A stretch of DNA of 64,000 bases from an uncultured Eubacteriales bacterium (GTDB lineage: Bacteria; Bacillota; Clostridia; Oscillospirales; CAG-272). This document shows, piece by piece, positions 7,120 through 15,260 of this stretch. A program made the position numbers and the translations under genes. Every line of letters begins with the position of its first letter. Position 1 is the first letter of the stretch. The notes under the pieces were generated by a model, which had not been told where the DNA came from, did no database searches, and was given only the letters and a program-made list of their open reading frames with translations. The DNA lies in NCBI GenBank assembly GCA_902491535.1, contig CABUHS010000006.1:1-64000 (forward strand), given 5' to 3'.

Positions 7120-9339
7120 ATGGAAAAGAAAATGCTTGACGGCAAGATACTCTACCTTGCGAATGAAGCTAATAACTGGGAGGACTGCTCTCCCGTAGGC
7201 TGCGGAAATCTCGCGGCAATGCTGTACGGCCATATCGGACACGAGCGTGTGCAGTTTAACGAAGAATTTATATGGGCGGGCGGACCTCAGGAGAATCCGA
7301 AGCGTCTGCGCGAATGTATGGATCATCTTCTTGAGATGATCAAAAGGGGCGAGATGTCCGAAGCTAACGATTGGGCAGAGGAGAACATGAAGGACTGCTT
7401 CATGGAGATCGGTTCATATGAGACTGCCGGCGATCTTTGCTTCGATATACACGGTGACGATCCGAAATTTGAGGATTACCGCCGTGAGATAGATCTCACA
7501 GACGGAGTTGCATATGTTACATATAAGCTTGACGGCGTAAACTACCGCAGAGAGCTTATCGCTTCATATCCCGACAATGTTATTGCTTTCCGTATGACCG
7601 CAGATAAACCCGGATCGATCTCCTTTAAGGCTCATTTTGAGCGTGATAGGGATAACTTTGAGCGCAGCGTATGTGAGAATATCTACACACTTGTCGGCGA
7701 AACGCAGACGGGCGGACATGTATTCGAGGTTAAGCTCGGATTCTATCCCGAAGGCGGATGTCTCGGTATGAGCAAAGAGGAGATCGTGCTTGAAGGTGCC
7801 GACGCATGCACGGTATATATTACGATCGAAACAAAGGGAAGCAGCAGACGCAGAACTCCCGATATCGCAAAGCTTGCAGCACGCGGCTATGAGGATATAA
7901 AGCGCGTGTCTGTCGCAGATCACGCTGCGCTTATGAACCGTTCGGATATAACGATCCTCGGTGACGACGATGCAAAGCAGTATCCGACGTCCGAGCGTCT
8001 TGAACGGCTCCGCGAAGGCAAGAACGATAACGGCATGGCAACTCTGTACTTTAACTTCGGAAAGTATCTTATGCTCGGCAGCAGCCGTCCCGGAACTCTT
8101 CCCGGAAACCTTCAGGGTAAATGGTGTACACATGTATATGCTCCGTGGAATTCGGATTATCATACCAACATCAACCTTCAGATGAATTACTGGCCGGTAG
8201 AGACAGCCAATATCAGCGAGTGCGCGCTTCCGCTGTTTGACTATATGGATAATTTCCTGCTCGAACCCGGTAAAAAGACTGCTGAGGAATGTTATCACTG
8301 CCGCGGAACGGTCGTTCACCATGTCAGCGACGTTTACGGAATGACTGCTCCGGTTGCTTGTATCCTCGGACTTTGGCCTCTCGGAGGTGCATGGCTTTGC
8401 TTCAATATGTGGGAACACTATCTGTTCACGCTTGATAAGGATTATCTGAAGAATATTGCATATCCTTATATTCATGAGAGCGTTCGCTTCTGTCTCGATT
8501 ATATGTTTGAGGATGAAAACGGAATGCTTCTTACCGGTCCGTCTAACTCACCTGAAAACTGTTATATATATAACGGAAAATCTGCACGTCTGTGCCTGTC
8601 TCCGACGATGGATACTGAGGTTATCAGCGGACTTCTCGAATTTTATATCGAAGCAGAGCAAATTCTCGGACTTGATTCCGAGCTTGCAGCGGAAGCAAAA
8701 GCGGCGCTGCCTAAGCTTCCTCCGCTCAAGATCGGCAGTGACGGAAGACTTATGGAGTGGATGGAGGAATATGAGGAGGAAGAACCCGGACACCGTCATA
8801 TTTCTCACGCATTTGCGCTTTATCCCGGATGGGGTATCACATACGATAAGACTCCCGAGCTGTTTGCCGCTGTAAAGAAGTCTATAGAGGCACGTCTTGC
8901 CTGCGGCGGCGCGCACACCGGCTGGAGTGCGGCATGGGTACTCAATTTCTATGCGCATATTCTCGACGGTAAGGGCGCGGGAGAGATGCTTAACAAGCTC
9001 TTTACTAAGTCAACGAATACAAATCTTCTTGACGAGCATCCTCCGTTCCAGATCGACGGTAACTTCGGAGGAACGGCTGCTATCGCTGAAATGGTTCTCC
9101 AGAGCCGTGACGGCATAGTAAGACTGCTTCCTGCGATACCTGAAAACTGGAAAAACGGTTCGTTCCGCGGACTCTGCGTACGCGGCGGATATGAAGCTGA
9201 TGCAGAATGGACTGACGGAAAGATAGTTTCGTTCACAATCCGCTCGACCGTAGGTTCCGGAAAGCTTCATGTTTTTGCAGGTAATAAGGAATACGATATT
9301 GAACTTGCAAAGGGCGAATCTGCTACTGTAAATATCTGA
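7120..9339 (+). CDS. GH95 hydrolase, copy 2 (tandem paralogue)
   Basis: 739 residues, the same length as copy 1, with most residues identical and no gaps over long stretches. The catalytic residues are retained (YHTNINLQMN, NSPEN, QIDGNFGG). It differs in a segment that is otherwise conserved: copy 1 has A-D-G-I-W at 412-416, copy 2 has V-A-C-I-L, which should change the active-site surroundings. Two long blocks of nucleotide identity near the 3' end (53 and 59 bases) suggest gene conversion between the copies. The enzyme is cytoplasmic (no signal peptide). AGACGAGG serves as the ribosome site. It probably shares the promoter at 4721. Confidence 0.92.
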   Translation: MEKKMLDGKILYLANEANNWEDCSPVGCGNLAAMLYGHIGHERVQFNEEFIWAGGPQENPKRLRECMDHLLEMIKRGEMSEANDWAEENMKDCFMEIGSYETAGDLCFDIHGDDPKFEDYRREIDLTDGVAYVTYKLDGVNYRRELIASYPDNVIAFRMTADKPGSISFKAHFERDRDNFERSVCENIYTLVGETQTGGHVFEVKLGFYPEGGCLGMSKEEIVLEGADACTVYITIETKGSSRRRTPDIAKLAARGYEDIKRVSVADHAALMNRSDITILGDDDAKQYPTSERLERLREGKNDNGMATLYFNFGKYLMLGSSRPGTLPGNLQGKWCTHVYAPWNSDYHTNINLQMNYWPVETANISECALPLFDYMDNFLLEPGKKTAEECYHCRGTVVHHVSDVYGMTAPVACILGLWPLGGAWLCFNMWEHYLFTLDKDYLKNIAYPYIHESVRFCLDYMFEDENGMLLTGPSNSPENCYIYNGKSARLCLSPTMDTEVISGLLEFYIEAEQILGLDSELAAEAKAALPKLPPLKIGSDGRLMEWMEEYEEEEPGHRHISHAFALYPGWGITYDKTPELFAAVKKSIEARLACGGAHTGWSAAWVLNFYAHILDGKGAGEMLNKLFTKSTNTNLLDEHPPFQIDGNFGGTAAIAEMVLQSRDGIVRLLPAIPENWKNGSFRGLCVRGGYEADAEWTDGKIVSFTIRSTVGSGKLHVFAGNKEYDIELAKGESATVNI

Positions 9340-9365
9340 AAAACAGAATGAAAAAATAAAGATTG

Positions 9366-9394
9366 ACCTCCGTATACTGCCGGTATACGGAGGT
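9366..9394 (+). terminator. Terminator of the GH95 pair
   Basis: Perfect 12-bp arms ACCTCCGTATAC/GTATACGGAGGT around TGCCG, followed by a T-rich tract (TGTGTTTTTGTTTT). Confidence 0.85.
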
Positions 9395-9494
9395 TAATGT
9401 GTTTTTGTTTTATCTCATATTATCTATTAGCGTGATGAGCGATAGCTTTTGATAATCACGGAGGGTTTGATGTACTTTTATAATTTTACAGAGT

Positions 9495-10652
9495 TCAGCA
9501 GTCCGTCTGTGCTTTATCTGGATTTACGTCGCCCGGAGTTCTTTCCGGTATTCCGAGTTCTGCTATCATATCGTCGAGAACCGCCGCCGCATCTTCAATG
9601 CAGTGCAGGCACGGACGTTTTTTATAGAATTCCGCATCACGGACGGTAGGATTTGGGGAAGAATCGTTTACGATACCTTTTAAGATATCACGGCATACGA
9701 TCGAACCGTGCTTTGAGCGGAATGCCTCGGCGAGCGATTGGATCCGCGCATAGTGCGCCGCTTTCGATTCGATGTCTCCGGGACGGTCGTATCCCCACAG
9801 CATTCCGGCAACCATAAATATTCCGCTGACGGCTCCGCATACTTCACGCATACGGCCCATACCGCCTCCGAAAGATGATGAAAGGCGCAGTGCCGTCTGT
9901 TTGTCCATGCCTGTAATATCGCGAAAGGCGAGGAATGCTGACTGTGAACAGTTATAACCTTCAAGAAAAAGATCGCCTGCAATCTTGCTGTGATCGGTAC
10001 GTTTTCCGAGGATGATATCGCCGAGCTTTGCCGTATCGGAGACGATGACAGACGCACCGCTTTGGCGCAGAAACTCCCGGTCTCTGAATCCCCAGTCAAC
10101 TGATATGCAGTCTACTCCTGAGTTTTCAGCGGTCTTTATATCAACGTCGGAATCGCCGATGTATACCGATTCTTCCCTGCGGAAACCGAGAGTCTGGAGA
10201 ACCTCATATACTGTGTCGGGCGCAGGCTTTCGTTTGATTCCCTCCCGTTCTCCGACGGCGAAATCGAATATTCCGTTGAAATAGGTCTCGCAGAGCGGCT
10301 TTACGGCATAATCCGCTTTGTTTGATACGACGGCAAGGCGGCATCCCTCAGTTTTAAGCATTTGCAGCATGTCTGCTATGCCGTCATACGGTTTTGTCGC
10401 ATCCGCGCAGTGCTTCGGATAATATTCATTGAAGCATTTATAAACGCGGTCTGCATCTTTTTCAGATGTTCCTTCCGGAACTGCAAGGTCGATAAGACGG
10501 CGTATTCCGTTTCCTACGAAACGCCGTACTTCGTCTTTTGTCCGCGCCGGATAGCCGCACTGCTCAAGAGCATAGCATACAGAAGTATAGAGGTCGTCGA
10601 GCGTATCGAGTACCGTTCCGTCAAGATCGAATATGGCAAGTTTATATTTCAT
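9495..10652 (-). CDS. HAD phosphatase (Gph-like) fused to C_GCAxxG_C_C domain
   Basis: 385 residues. Residues 1-215 are a HAD subfamily IA phosphatase: DLDGTVLDT holds the nucleophile, VSNKA is motif 2, and GDSDVD is the Mg-binding motif, as in phosphoglycolate phosphatases. Residues 216-385 carry the Cys pattern of the C_GCAxxG_C_C redox-associated family: GYNCSQS, GGGMGRMREVCGAVSG, then VCRDI and a final RPCLHC. HAD enzymes remove phosphate from small metabolites; the second family has conserved cysteines and poorly known function, so the joint role is open. It is transcribed alone from its own promoter at 10798-10826 and is convergent with the GH95 pair. Confidence 0.88.
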   Translation of the reverse strand: MKYKLAIFDLDGTVLDTLDDLYTSVCYALEQCGYPARTKDEVRRFVGNGIRRLIDLAVPEGTSEKDADRVYKCFNEYYPKHCADATKPYDGIADMLQMLKTEGCRLAVVSNKADYAVKPLCETYFNGIFDFAVGEREGIKRKPAPDTVYEVLQTLGFRREESVYIGDSDVDIKTAENSGVDCISVDWGFRDREFLRQSGASVIVSDTAKLGDIILGKRTDHSKIAGDLFLEGYNCSQSAFLAFRDITGMDKQTALRLSSSFGGGMGRMREVCGAVSGIFMVAGMLWGYDRPGDIESKAAHYARIQSLAEAFRSKHGSIVCRDILKGIVNDSSPNPTVRDAEFYKKRPCLHCIEDAAAVLDDMIAELGIPERTPGDVNPDKAQTDC

Positions 10653-10797
10653 AGCGTGGTTTCCTTCTTTTATTTTTAGATCATAAATAACATTCCGTAA
10701 TGAAGCGAAAATGCTTTCAAGGATGATGTTTTAGTAATTTAGTAAATGCGTCAATAGTACAGCCGCAAAACGTTGCTCGGCAATGCTTTCTGCGTAT

Positions 10798-10826
10798 ATT
10801 ATACCTTCTTTCTGTCCGTCTTGCAA
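10798..10826 (-). promoter_or_regulatory. Sigma-A promoter of the HAD fusion gene
   Basis: Minus-strand TTGCAA (10821-10826), 17-bp spacer, TATAAT (10798-10803). The leader is about 140 bases long. Confidence 0.65.
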
Positions 10827-10918
10827 TAGATTATGACGTTATTTTCATATGATTTTACTATTTAAATTACGGTATTTTAATTTATTTGTTCAGTGCGGCA
10901 ATATTTCTCTTATTTACC

Positions 10919-10947
10919 TTGACAAAGTTTCAAAAATGGGTTATTAT
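10919..10947 (+). promoter_or_regulatory. Sigma-A promoter of the ceramidase-like/NagD operon
   Basis: TTGACA at 10919-10924, 17-bp spacer, TATTAT at 10942-10947. The gap 10653-11022 otherwise holds only this and the divergent promoter. Confidence 0.8.
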
Positions 10948-11022
10948 TTAAACGTAAAATCAGGTGATGTCGTAATTGATATTACATTATGTCTTGCATA
11001 TGCAGGAAAGGAAACATTTCAA

Positions 11023-12456
11023 ATGGAAAAGAAAAGAATATATTGCGGATGGGGACGCAGAAATATCACGCCTCCTCAGCCCTCTCCGCTTCAGGGACAG
11101 TTTCATGTAAGAATTCCTACTCATACCAACGATCCGCTTTATGCTACTGCATTTGCAGTATGCACGGAGGGGGAGCTTCCCGTAGTATGGTGCAGCGTCG
11201 ATATTGTTGAGATCGTAGGTTCGACGCTTGATGAGATCACTGCCGAAATTCAGAAATTCATTCCGGATTTCACACGTGACCGTCTTATCGTCGGAACGAT
11301 ACATACTCATACAGGCCCAGGACTGTTTGCAAACGCGATGAACGAATGCTGGGGAGAGGCTTTTGAGGTCGAGACTCCCGAGGGATGTATGCCTCCTGAT
11401 GAGTATCGCGTAAAGTTTTTTGTTCCGCTTGTTGCAGCGGCGTGCGTCGAGGCGATAGAAAAGCTTGCGCCCTCAGGCGTAGCTTCCGAACTCGGTCATG
11501 CTGTTCTCGGCCATCCGCGCCGCGTCACCTACCGTGACGGCAGCTCGGTTATGTACGGAAACACAAACGAATACGGATTTGACTGTCTCGAGGGCTGCAA
11601 CGACAACAGCGTCGAGATGCTTTATACCTTCAATGAAAAGGATGAACTGAGCGGAGCTATACTCAATTTCCATTGTCCTGCACAGGTGCTGGAGATGCAG
11701 GAATACTATTCCGCAGATTTTGTCGGATACTTCCGTATGCAGCTTGAGGCACTTCTCGGATACGAGCTTCCTGTTCTTCCGATAATCGGTGACGCAGGAA
11801 ATATTGCGCCCCGCGATCTTGTCCGCCGTAATCGCGGCGAACCTGATATGCATGAGATTCCCGGTGCAAAGGAGCTTGGCAGACGTCTTTGCGTATGCTT
11901 TGCCGAGCATGTTGACCATGCAAGTCAGAATATATGCCATGAGGTAGAGTTTGCTCATAAATTTGATATTCTCCAGCTTCCGCTCCGTACGGTAACCGAG
12001 ACCGAATACCGTGAAGCAAAGGCGGCGTACGATGCGATACTGGAGCGTGTCGGCGGCGTTGAAGCGCTTCGTAATTCCGACGCGGGAACACGTATGGATT
12101 CGAGCTGGCATGCCGGCGTTGTCAACCGCTATAAGCGTCAGCAGAAGAGTACGCTGTGCGACACTCCGGTACATGCGCTTCGTATCGGCGACTGTGCTTT
12201 TGTGACCAATCCTTTTGAGCTTTATATCGAATACGGACTCCGCACACGTGCCCGCTCAAAGGCAATACACACATTTACCGCCGAGCTTACAGACGGATGC
12301 ATGGCATATCTCCCTACGCCTATAGCTGTCGCATCGAAGAGCTATTCTGCGATGGTATCCAATTGCGTAGCATCATGCGAAGCAGGTGAGATCCTTACAG
12401 AGATCTCCATACGCATGATCAACGATATGTTTGACGAAGAGGATGCAGAGCAGTAA
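11023..12456 (+). CDS. Neutral ceramidase-like hydrolase (PF04734-type)
   Basis: 477 residues from the ATG at 11023, which follows AGGAAAGGA; an upstream extension to 10849 would run through the promoter and is rejected. The N-terminus (GWGRRNITPP) and the zinc motif HTHTGPG at 94-100 match the neutral/alkaline ceramidase fold. The stretch aligned with the nucleophile motif of true ceramidases (GDxSPN) reads GDAGNIAPRD at 256-265, so the usual nucleophilic serine is not evident and another amide or ester substrate is likely. There is no signal peptide, unlike secreted ceramidases. It probably forms an operon with the NagD-like phosphatase 50 bases downstream. Confidence 0.8.
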   Translation: MEKKRIYCGWGRRNITPPQPSPLQGQFHVRIPTHTNDPLYATAFAVCTEGELPVVWCSVDIVEIVGSTLDEITAEIQKFIPDFTRDRLIVGTIHTHTGPGLFANAMNECWGEAFEVETPEGCMPPDEYRVKFFVPLVAAACVEAIEKLAPSGVASELGHAVLGHPRRVTYRDGSSVMYGNTNEYGFDCLEGCNDNSVEMLYTFNEKDELSGAILNFHCPAQVLEMQEYYSADFVGYFRMQLEALLGYELPVLPIIGDAGNIAPRDLVRRNRGEPDMHEIPGAKELGRRLCVCFAEHVDHASQNICHEVEFAHKFDILQLPLRTVTETEYREAKAAYDAILERVGGVEALRNSDAGTRMDSSWHAGVVNRYKRQQKSTLCDTPVHALRIGDCAFVTNPFELYIEYGLRTRARSKAIHTFTAELTDGCMAYLPTPIAVASKSYSAMVSNCVASCEAGEILTEISIRMINDMFDEEDAEQ

Positions 12457-12506
12457 TCTGTTTTTGAAATATTCAAGGTATTGCAAGACTGAAAGGAATG
12501 ATGTGG

Positions 12507-13301
12507 ATGAATGATTACAGGCAGCTTATGGAGAAGGAAGCGTTTATTTGCGATATGGACGGCGTCATATATCACGGAAACAAGCTCCTTCCGCATGTTA
12601 CCGAGTTTGTGAGCTGGCTTCAGGAAAAGAACAAAAAGTTTCTGTTTTTGACCAACAGCAGTGAGCGTTCTCCCCGTGAGCTTGCACAAAAGCTGGAGCG
12701 TATGGGACTCTCCGTCAGTGAGGATCACTTTTATACAAGCGCGCTTGCTACCGCATCATTTCTGAAAAGTCAGAAGCCGGGCGGCAGTGCTTATGTTATA
12801 GGTGAACCGGGGCTTGTCAACGCTATATATGAAGCGGGACTTTCGATGAACGATTATAACCCGGATTATGTTGTATTCGGTGAGACTCGCTCGCTCAGCT
12901 ATGAAAAGATCGAGCATGCATCGAGACTTGTTCAGAAAGGTGCCAAGCTGATAGGAACCAATTCCGACCTTACCGCACCGTCTGAAATGGGTATAATCCC
13001 TGCATGCCGTGCTTTGATCGCTCCTATCGAAATGACGACCGGAAAGCAGGCGTATTATATCGGTAAACCTAATCCGCTTATGATGCGTCACGCGCTCCGC
13101 CGTATAGGCTGTGAGCCTGGGCATGCGGCTATTGTCGGAGACCGCATGGATACCGATATTATTGCCGGCATAGAGAGTGAGCTTGATACAGTGCTTGTTC
13201 TTTCGGGAGTTACTTCGCGCGAAACTGTAAAAATGTTTCCGTACAGACCGATGTACTGTTTAAACGATGTCGGAAGTATTATCGGAATAGGTGAACAGTA
13301 A
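12507..13301 (+). CDS. HAD-IIA phosphatase (NagD-like)
   Basis: 264 residues. CDMDGVIYHGNKL is the HAD motif 1 with nucleophile Asp, LTNSSERSP is motif 2, KPNPLMM carries the conserved Lys region, and GDRMDTDI is motif 4. Spacing and the large cap match subfamily IIA (NagD, p-nitrophenyl phosphatase type), which dephosphorylates sugar or nucleoside phosphates in the cytoplasm. AAAGGA at 12492-12497 lies 9 bases before the ATG at 12507 and directly abuts upstream ATGs at 12498 and 12501, so 12507 is chosen. It is co-transcribed with the ceramidase-like gene. Confidence 0.88.
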   Translation: MNDYRQLMEKEAFICDMDGVIYHGNKLLPHVTEFVSWLQEKNKKFLFLTNSSERSPRELAQKLERMGLSVSEDHFYTSALATASFLKSQKPGGSAYVIGEPGLVNAIYEAGLSMNDYNPDYVVFGETRSLSYEKIEHASRLVQKGAKLIGTNSDLTAPSEMGIIPACRALIAPIEMTTGKQAYYIGKPNPLMMRHALRRIGCEPGHAAIVGDRMDTDIIAGIESELDTVLVLSGVTSRETVKMFPYRPMYCLNDVGSIIGIGEQ

Positions 13302-13371
13302 GCAGACCGCTGTATTCGCATTTGTGCCGGCATATACCGTTTAAGCGGTTATGATCTATATATTGAAAGTG

Positions 13372-13403
13372 AAAGCGGACCGTGCTTTGTTTCGGTTCGC
13401 TTT
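13372..13403 (+). terminator. Terminator after the NagD-like gene
   Basis: AAAGCGGACCG (13372-13382) pairs with CGGTTCGCTTT (13393-13403), followed by GTCTCTTTT. Confidence 0.8.
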
Positions 13404-13548
13404 GTCTCTTTTAAGTATTGTGACAGAATAATCTTATAATGCTTTTCAGGCTTTCCTGATTCTGAAAAAGCTGTTTATGATGTGATATTTACTGTTTTCG
13501 AAAAATATTTTGCGAGAAATTTTTCTTTATTACAATTTTTTGATAAAT

Positions 13549-13563
13549 GCAACCGGAGGTTGC
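13549..13563. promoter_or_regulatory. Short dyad upstream of first HTH-ADPRH gene
   Basis: GCAACC-GGA-GGTTGC, a 6-bp inverted repeat 84 bases before the start codon at 13647. It could be an operator for the HTH proteins encoded downstream or a small hairpin. No strong promoter was recognised in this gap. Confidence 0.3.
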
Positions 13564-13646
13564 TTTATTTGCCATTTCGAATTGGTAGTAATAATTGTCC
13601 GGATAGGTTAAAATTAGATAAATAAAACCTTTTGGGAGGGATAAAA

Positions 13647-15206
13647 ATGATAGGTAAAAAACTTACAGAGCTGAGAAAAACACGCGCTGTTACTCAGGAA
13701 AAACTTGCAGAGCGTCTTGATGTTTCCCGTCAGGCTGTGCAAAAGTGGGAGAGCGATTCTGCCATGCCTGATATATCCAAATTGATTTTAATGAGTGAAC
13801 TTTTCGGTGTTACAATAGAAGAAATTCTCGGGATCAAGACAAAAGAAAAACATAATCCGAGATATCCTGAGGAGCAGCTTCCTTATTATGAGGAAATGGA
13901 GGATGCTTTTTACGTACACCTTGTTCATGAGCTTCGGCAGTCATCGGAAGAAGGACGTGATGTGGCATCGCTGAGAGGGCTGTTTACAGAGATTCACAAC
14001 CTTCCGAACTGCCATGCCAAAAGGGATCTTGCTGAGATAGCGTTTAATATGATCGATACCGTTCCTCAGCGCATAGATTACGAATATAACGAGCCTTCTG
14101 ATTATGATGATATCATGCTTCTTTGCGATCCCGCGGGTGCTGTTACGGAATTTGACAAAGCAGATATTGAGGATAAGGTACGCGGAGCGTGGCTCGGAAG
14201 AATAGTAGGCTGCAATCTCGGAAAACCGCTTGAGGGAATACGTCTGAGCGCTATGATTCCCGGGCTTAAAGCTTGCGGAAATTATCCGGTCAAACGCTAT
14301 GTTCACACCGATGATATTACTGATACATTTAAACCGCATGCGTTTCTGACTATTGACGTTGTAGACCGCGAGGGCGCTGCGCCTGTCGATGATGATACGA
14401 ACTATACCGTTATCGCATCGACTGTTATAGATCGGTACGGCCGCAATTTCAAATCAGAGGATCTCGCATATCTCTGGACATTGCTTCAGGTCAAAAATTC
14501 TTATTGGACGGCAGAGAGGGTAGCGTATCTGAACATTGTCAACGGTTTCCGCCCGCCGTATACTGCAACATATCACAATCCGTACCGGGAATGGATCGGT
14601 GCGCAGATAAGAACCGACTACTACGGCTATATAAATCCCGGCGATCCCGGTACGGCTGTCGAATATGCTTTCCGTGACGCACGCATTTCACATACAAAGA
14701 ACGGTATTTACGGAGCTATGTATGTGGCTGCTATGGTCGCGCAGGCTGCTGTAAGCGATGAGCCGGCGGATATTGTTGCGACAGGACTTCGATATATTCC
14801 GAGAACGTCGCGTCTTTATGAGGCGCTTTCGCGTATACTTGATGATTTTAAAGCGGGAGTCAGTGCAGAGGAATGGTCGGAGCGCTTTCATTCGCAGTGG
14901 GATGATGAACCGTTTCATAACTGGTGCCATGTTATTTCAAATGCGTGCATTGTTACAGCAGCTATACTGTACGGCGGCGGTGATTTTCTGAAGAGTATAT
15001 GCTTTGCGGTAAGCGAGGGATTTGATACCGATTGCAACGGCGCTACAGTAGGATCTGTTGTCGGCATGATGCGCGGCGCGTCCGCAATACCTGAATCATG
15101 GCTTGAGCCGTTCCACGGGAAACTGAGAACACAGATGTTTGAGATCGGAGACGTTACCTTCGAAGAAATGATCGAAAAGACATTAAAGCACATAGAAACC
15201 AGATAA
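13647..15206 (+). CDS. HTH (XRE) - ADP-ribosylglycohydrolase fusion, copy 1
   Basis: 519 residues from ATG 13647, 6 bases after GGGAGGG; an in-frame TTG at 13632 lies before that site and is rejected. Residues 1-62 are a Cro/C1-type DNA-binding domain (AERLDVSRQAVQKWESD holds the recognition helix). After a linker of about 100 residues comes an ADP-ribosylglycohydrolase fold (PF03747-type): RGAWLGRIVGCNLGKP at 179-194, the metal-binding DDDTNY from 248, and a second metal motif DTDCNGATVGS near the end. The family hydrolyses ADP-ribose-protein bonds or related N-glycosidic bonds, with di-Mg chemistry. The GCNLGKP form replaces the classic GDALG. A tandem copy follows 54 bases later. A regulator sensing an ADP-ribose- or nucleoside-like ligand is inferred, not shown. 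Confidence 0.88.
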   Translation: MIGKKLTELRKTRAVTQEKLAERLDVSRQAVQKWESDSAMPDISKLILMSELFGVTIEEILGIKTKEKHNPRYPEEQLPYYEEMEDAFYVHLVHELRQSSEEGRDVASLRGLFTEIHNLPNCHAKRDLAEIAFNMIDTVPQRIDYEYNEPSDYDDIMLLCDPAGAVTEFDKADIEDKVRGAWLGRIVGCNLGKPLEGIRLSAMIPGLKACGNYPVKRYVHTDDITDTFKPHAFLTIDVVDREGAAPVDDDTNYTVIASTVIDRYGRNFKSEDLAYLWTLLQVKNSYWTAERVAYLNIVNGFRPPYTATYHNPYREWIGAQIRTDYYGYINPGDPGTAVEYAFRDARISHTKNGIYGAMYVAAMVAQAAVSDEPADIVATGLRYIPRTSRLYEALSRILDDFKAGVSAEEWSERFHSQWDDEPFHNWCHVISNACIVTAAILYGGGDFLKSICFAVSEGFDTDCNGATVGSVVGMMRGASAIPESWLEPFHGKLRTQMFEIGDVTFEEMIEKTLKHIETR

Positions 15207-15260
15207 AAGCCGGGCGTTTATTGTTTTATTGGAAAAATTGCTGAAAGGACATTATAACAG

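Noticed and set aside
10849..11022. 58-codon N-terminal extension of the ceramidase-like gene
   Set aside because: It runs through the consensus promoter at 10919-10947 and lacks a ribosome site; ATG 11023 has one.
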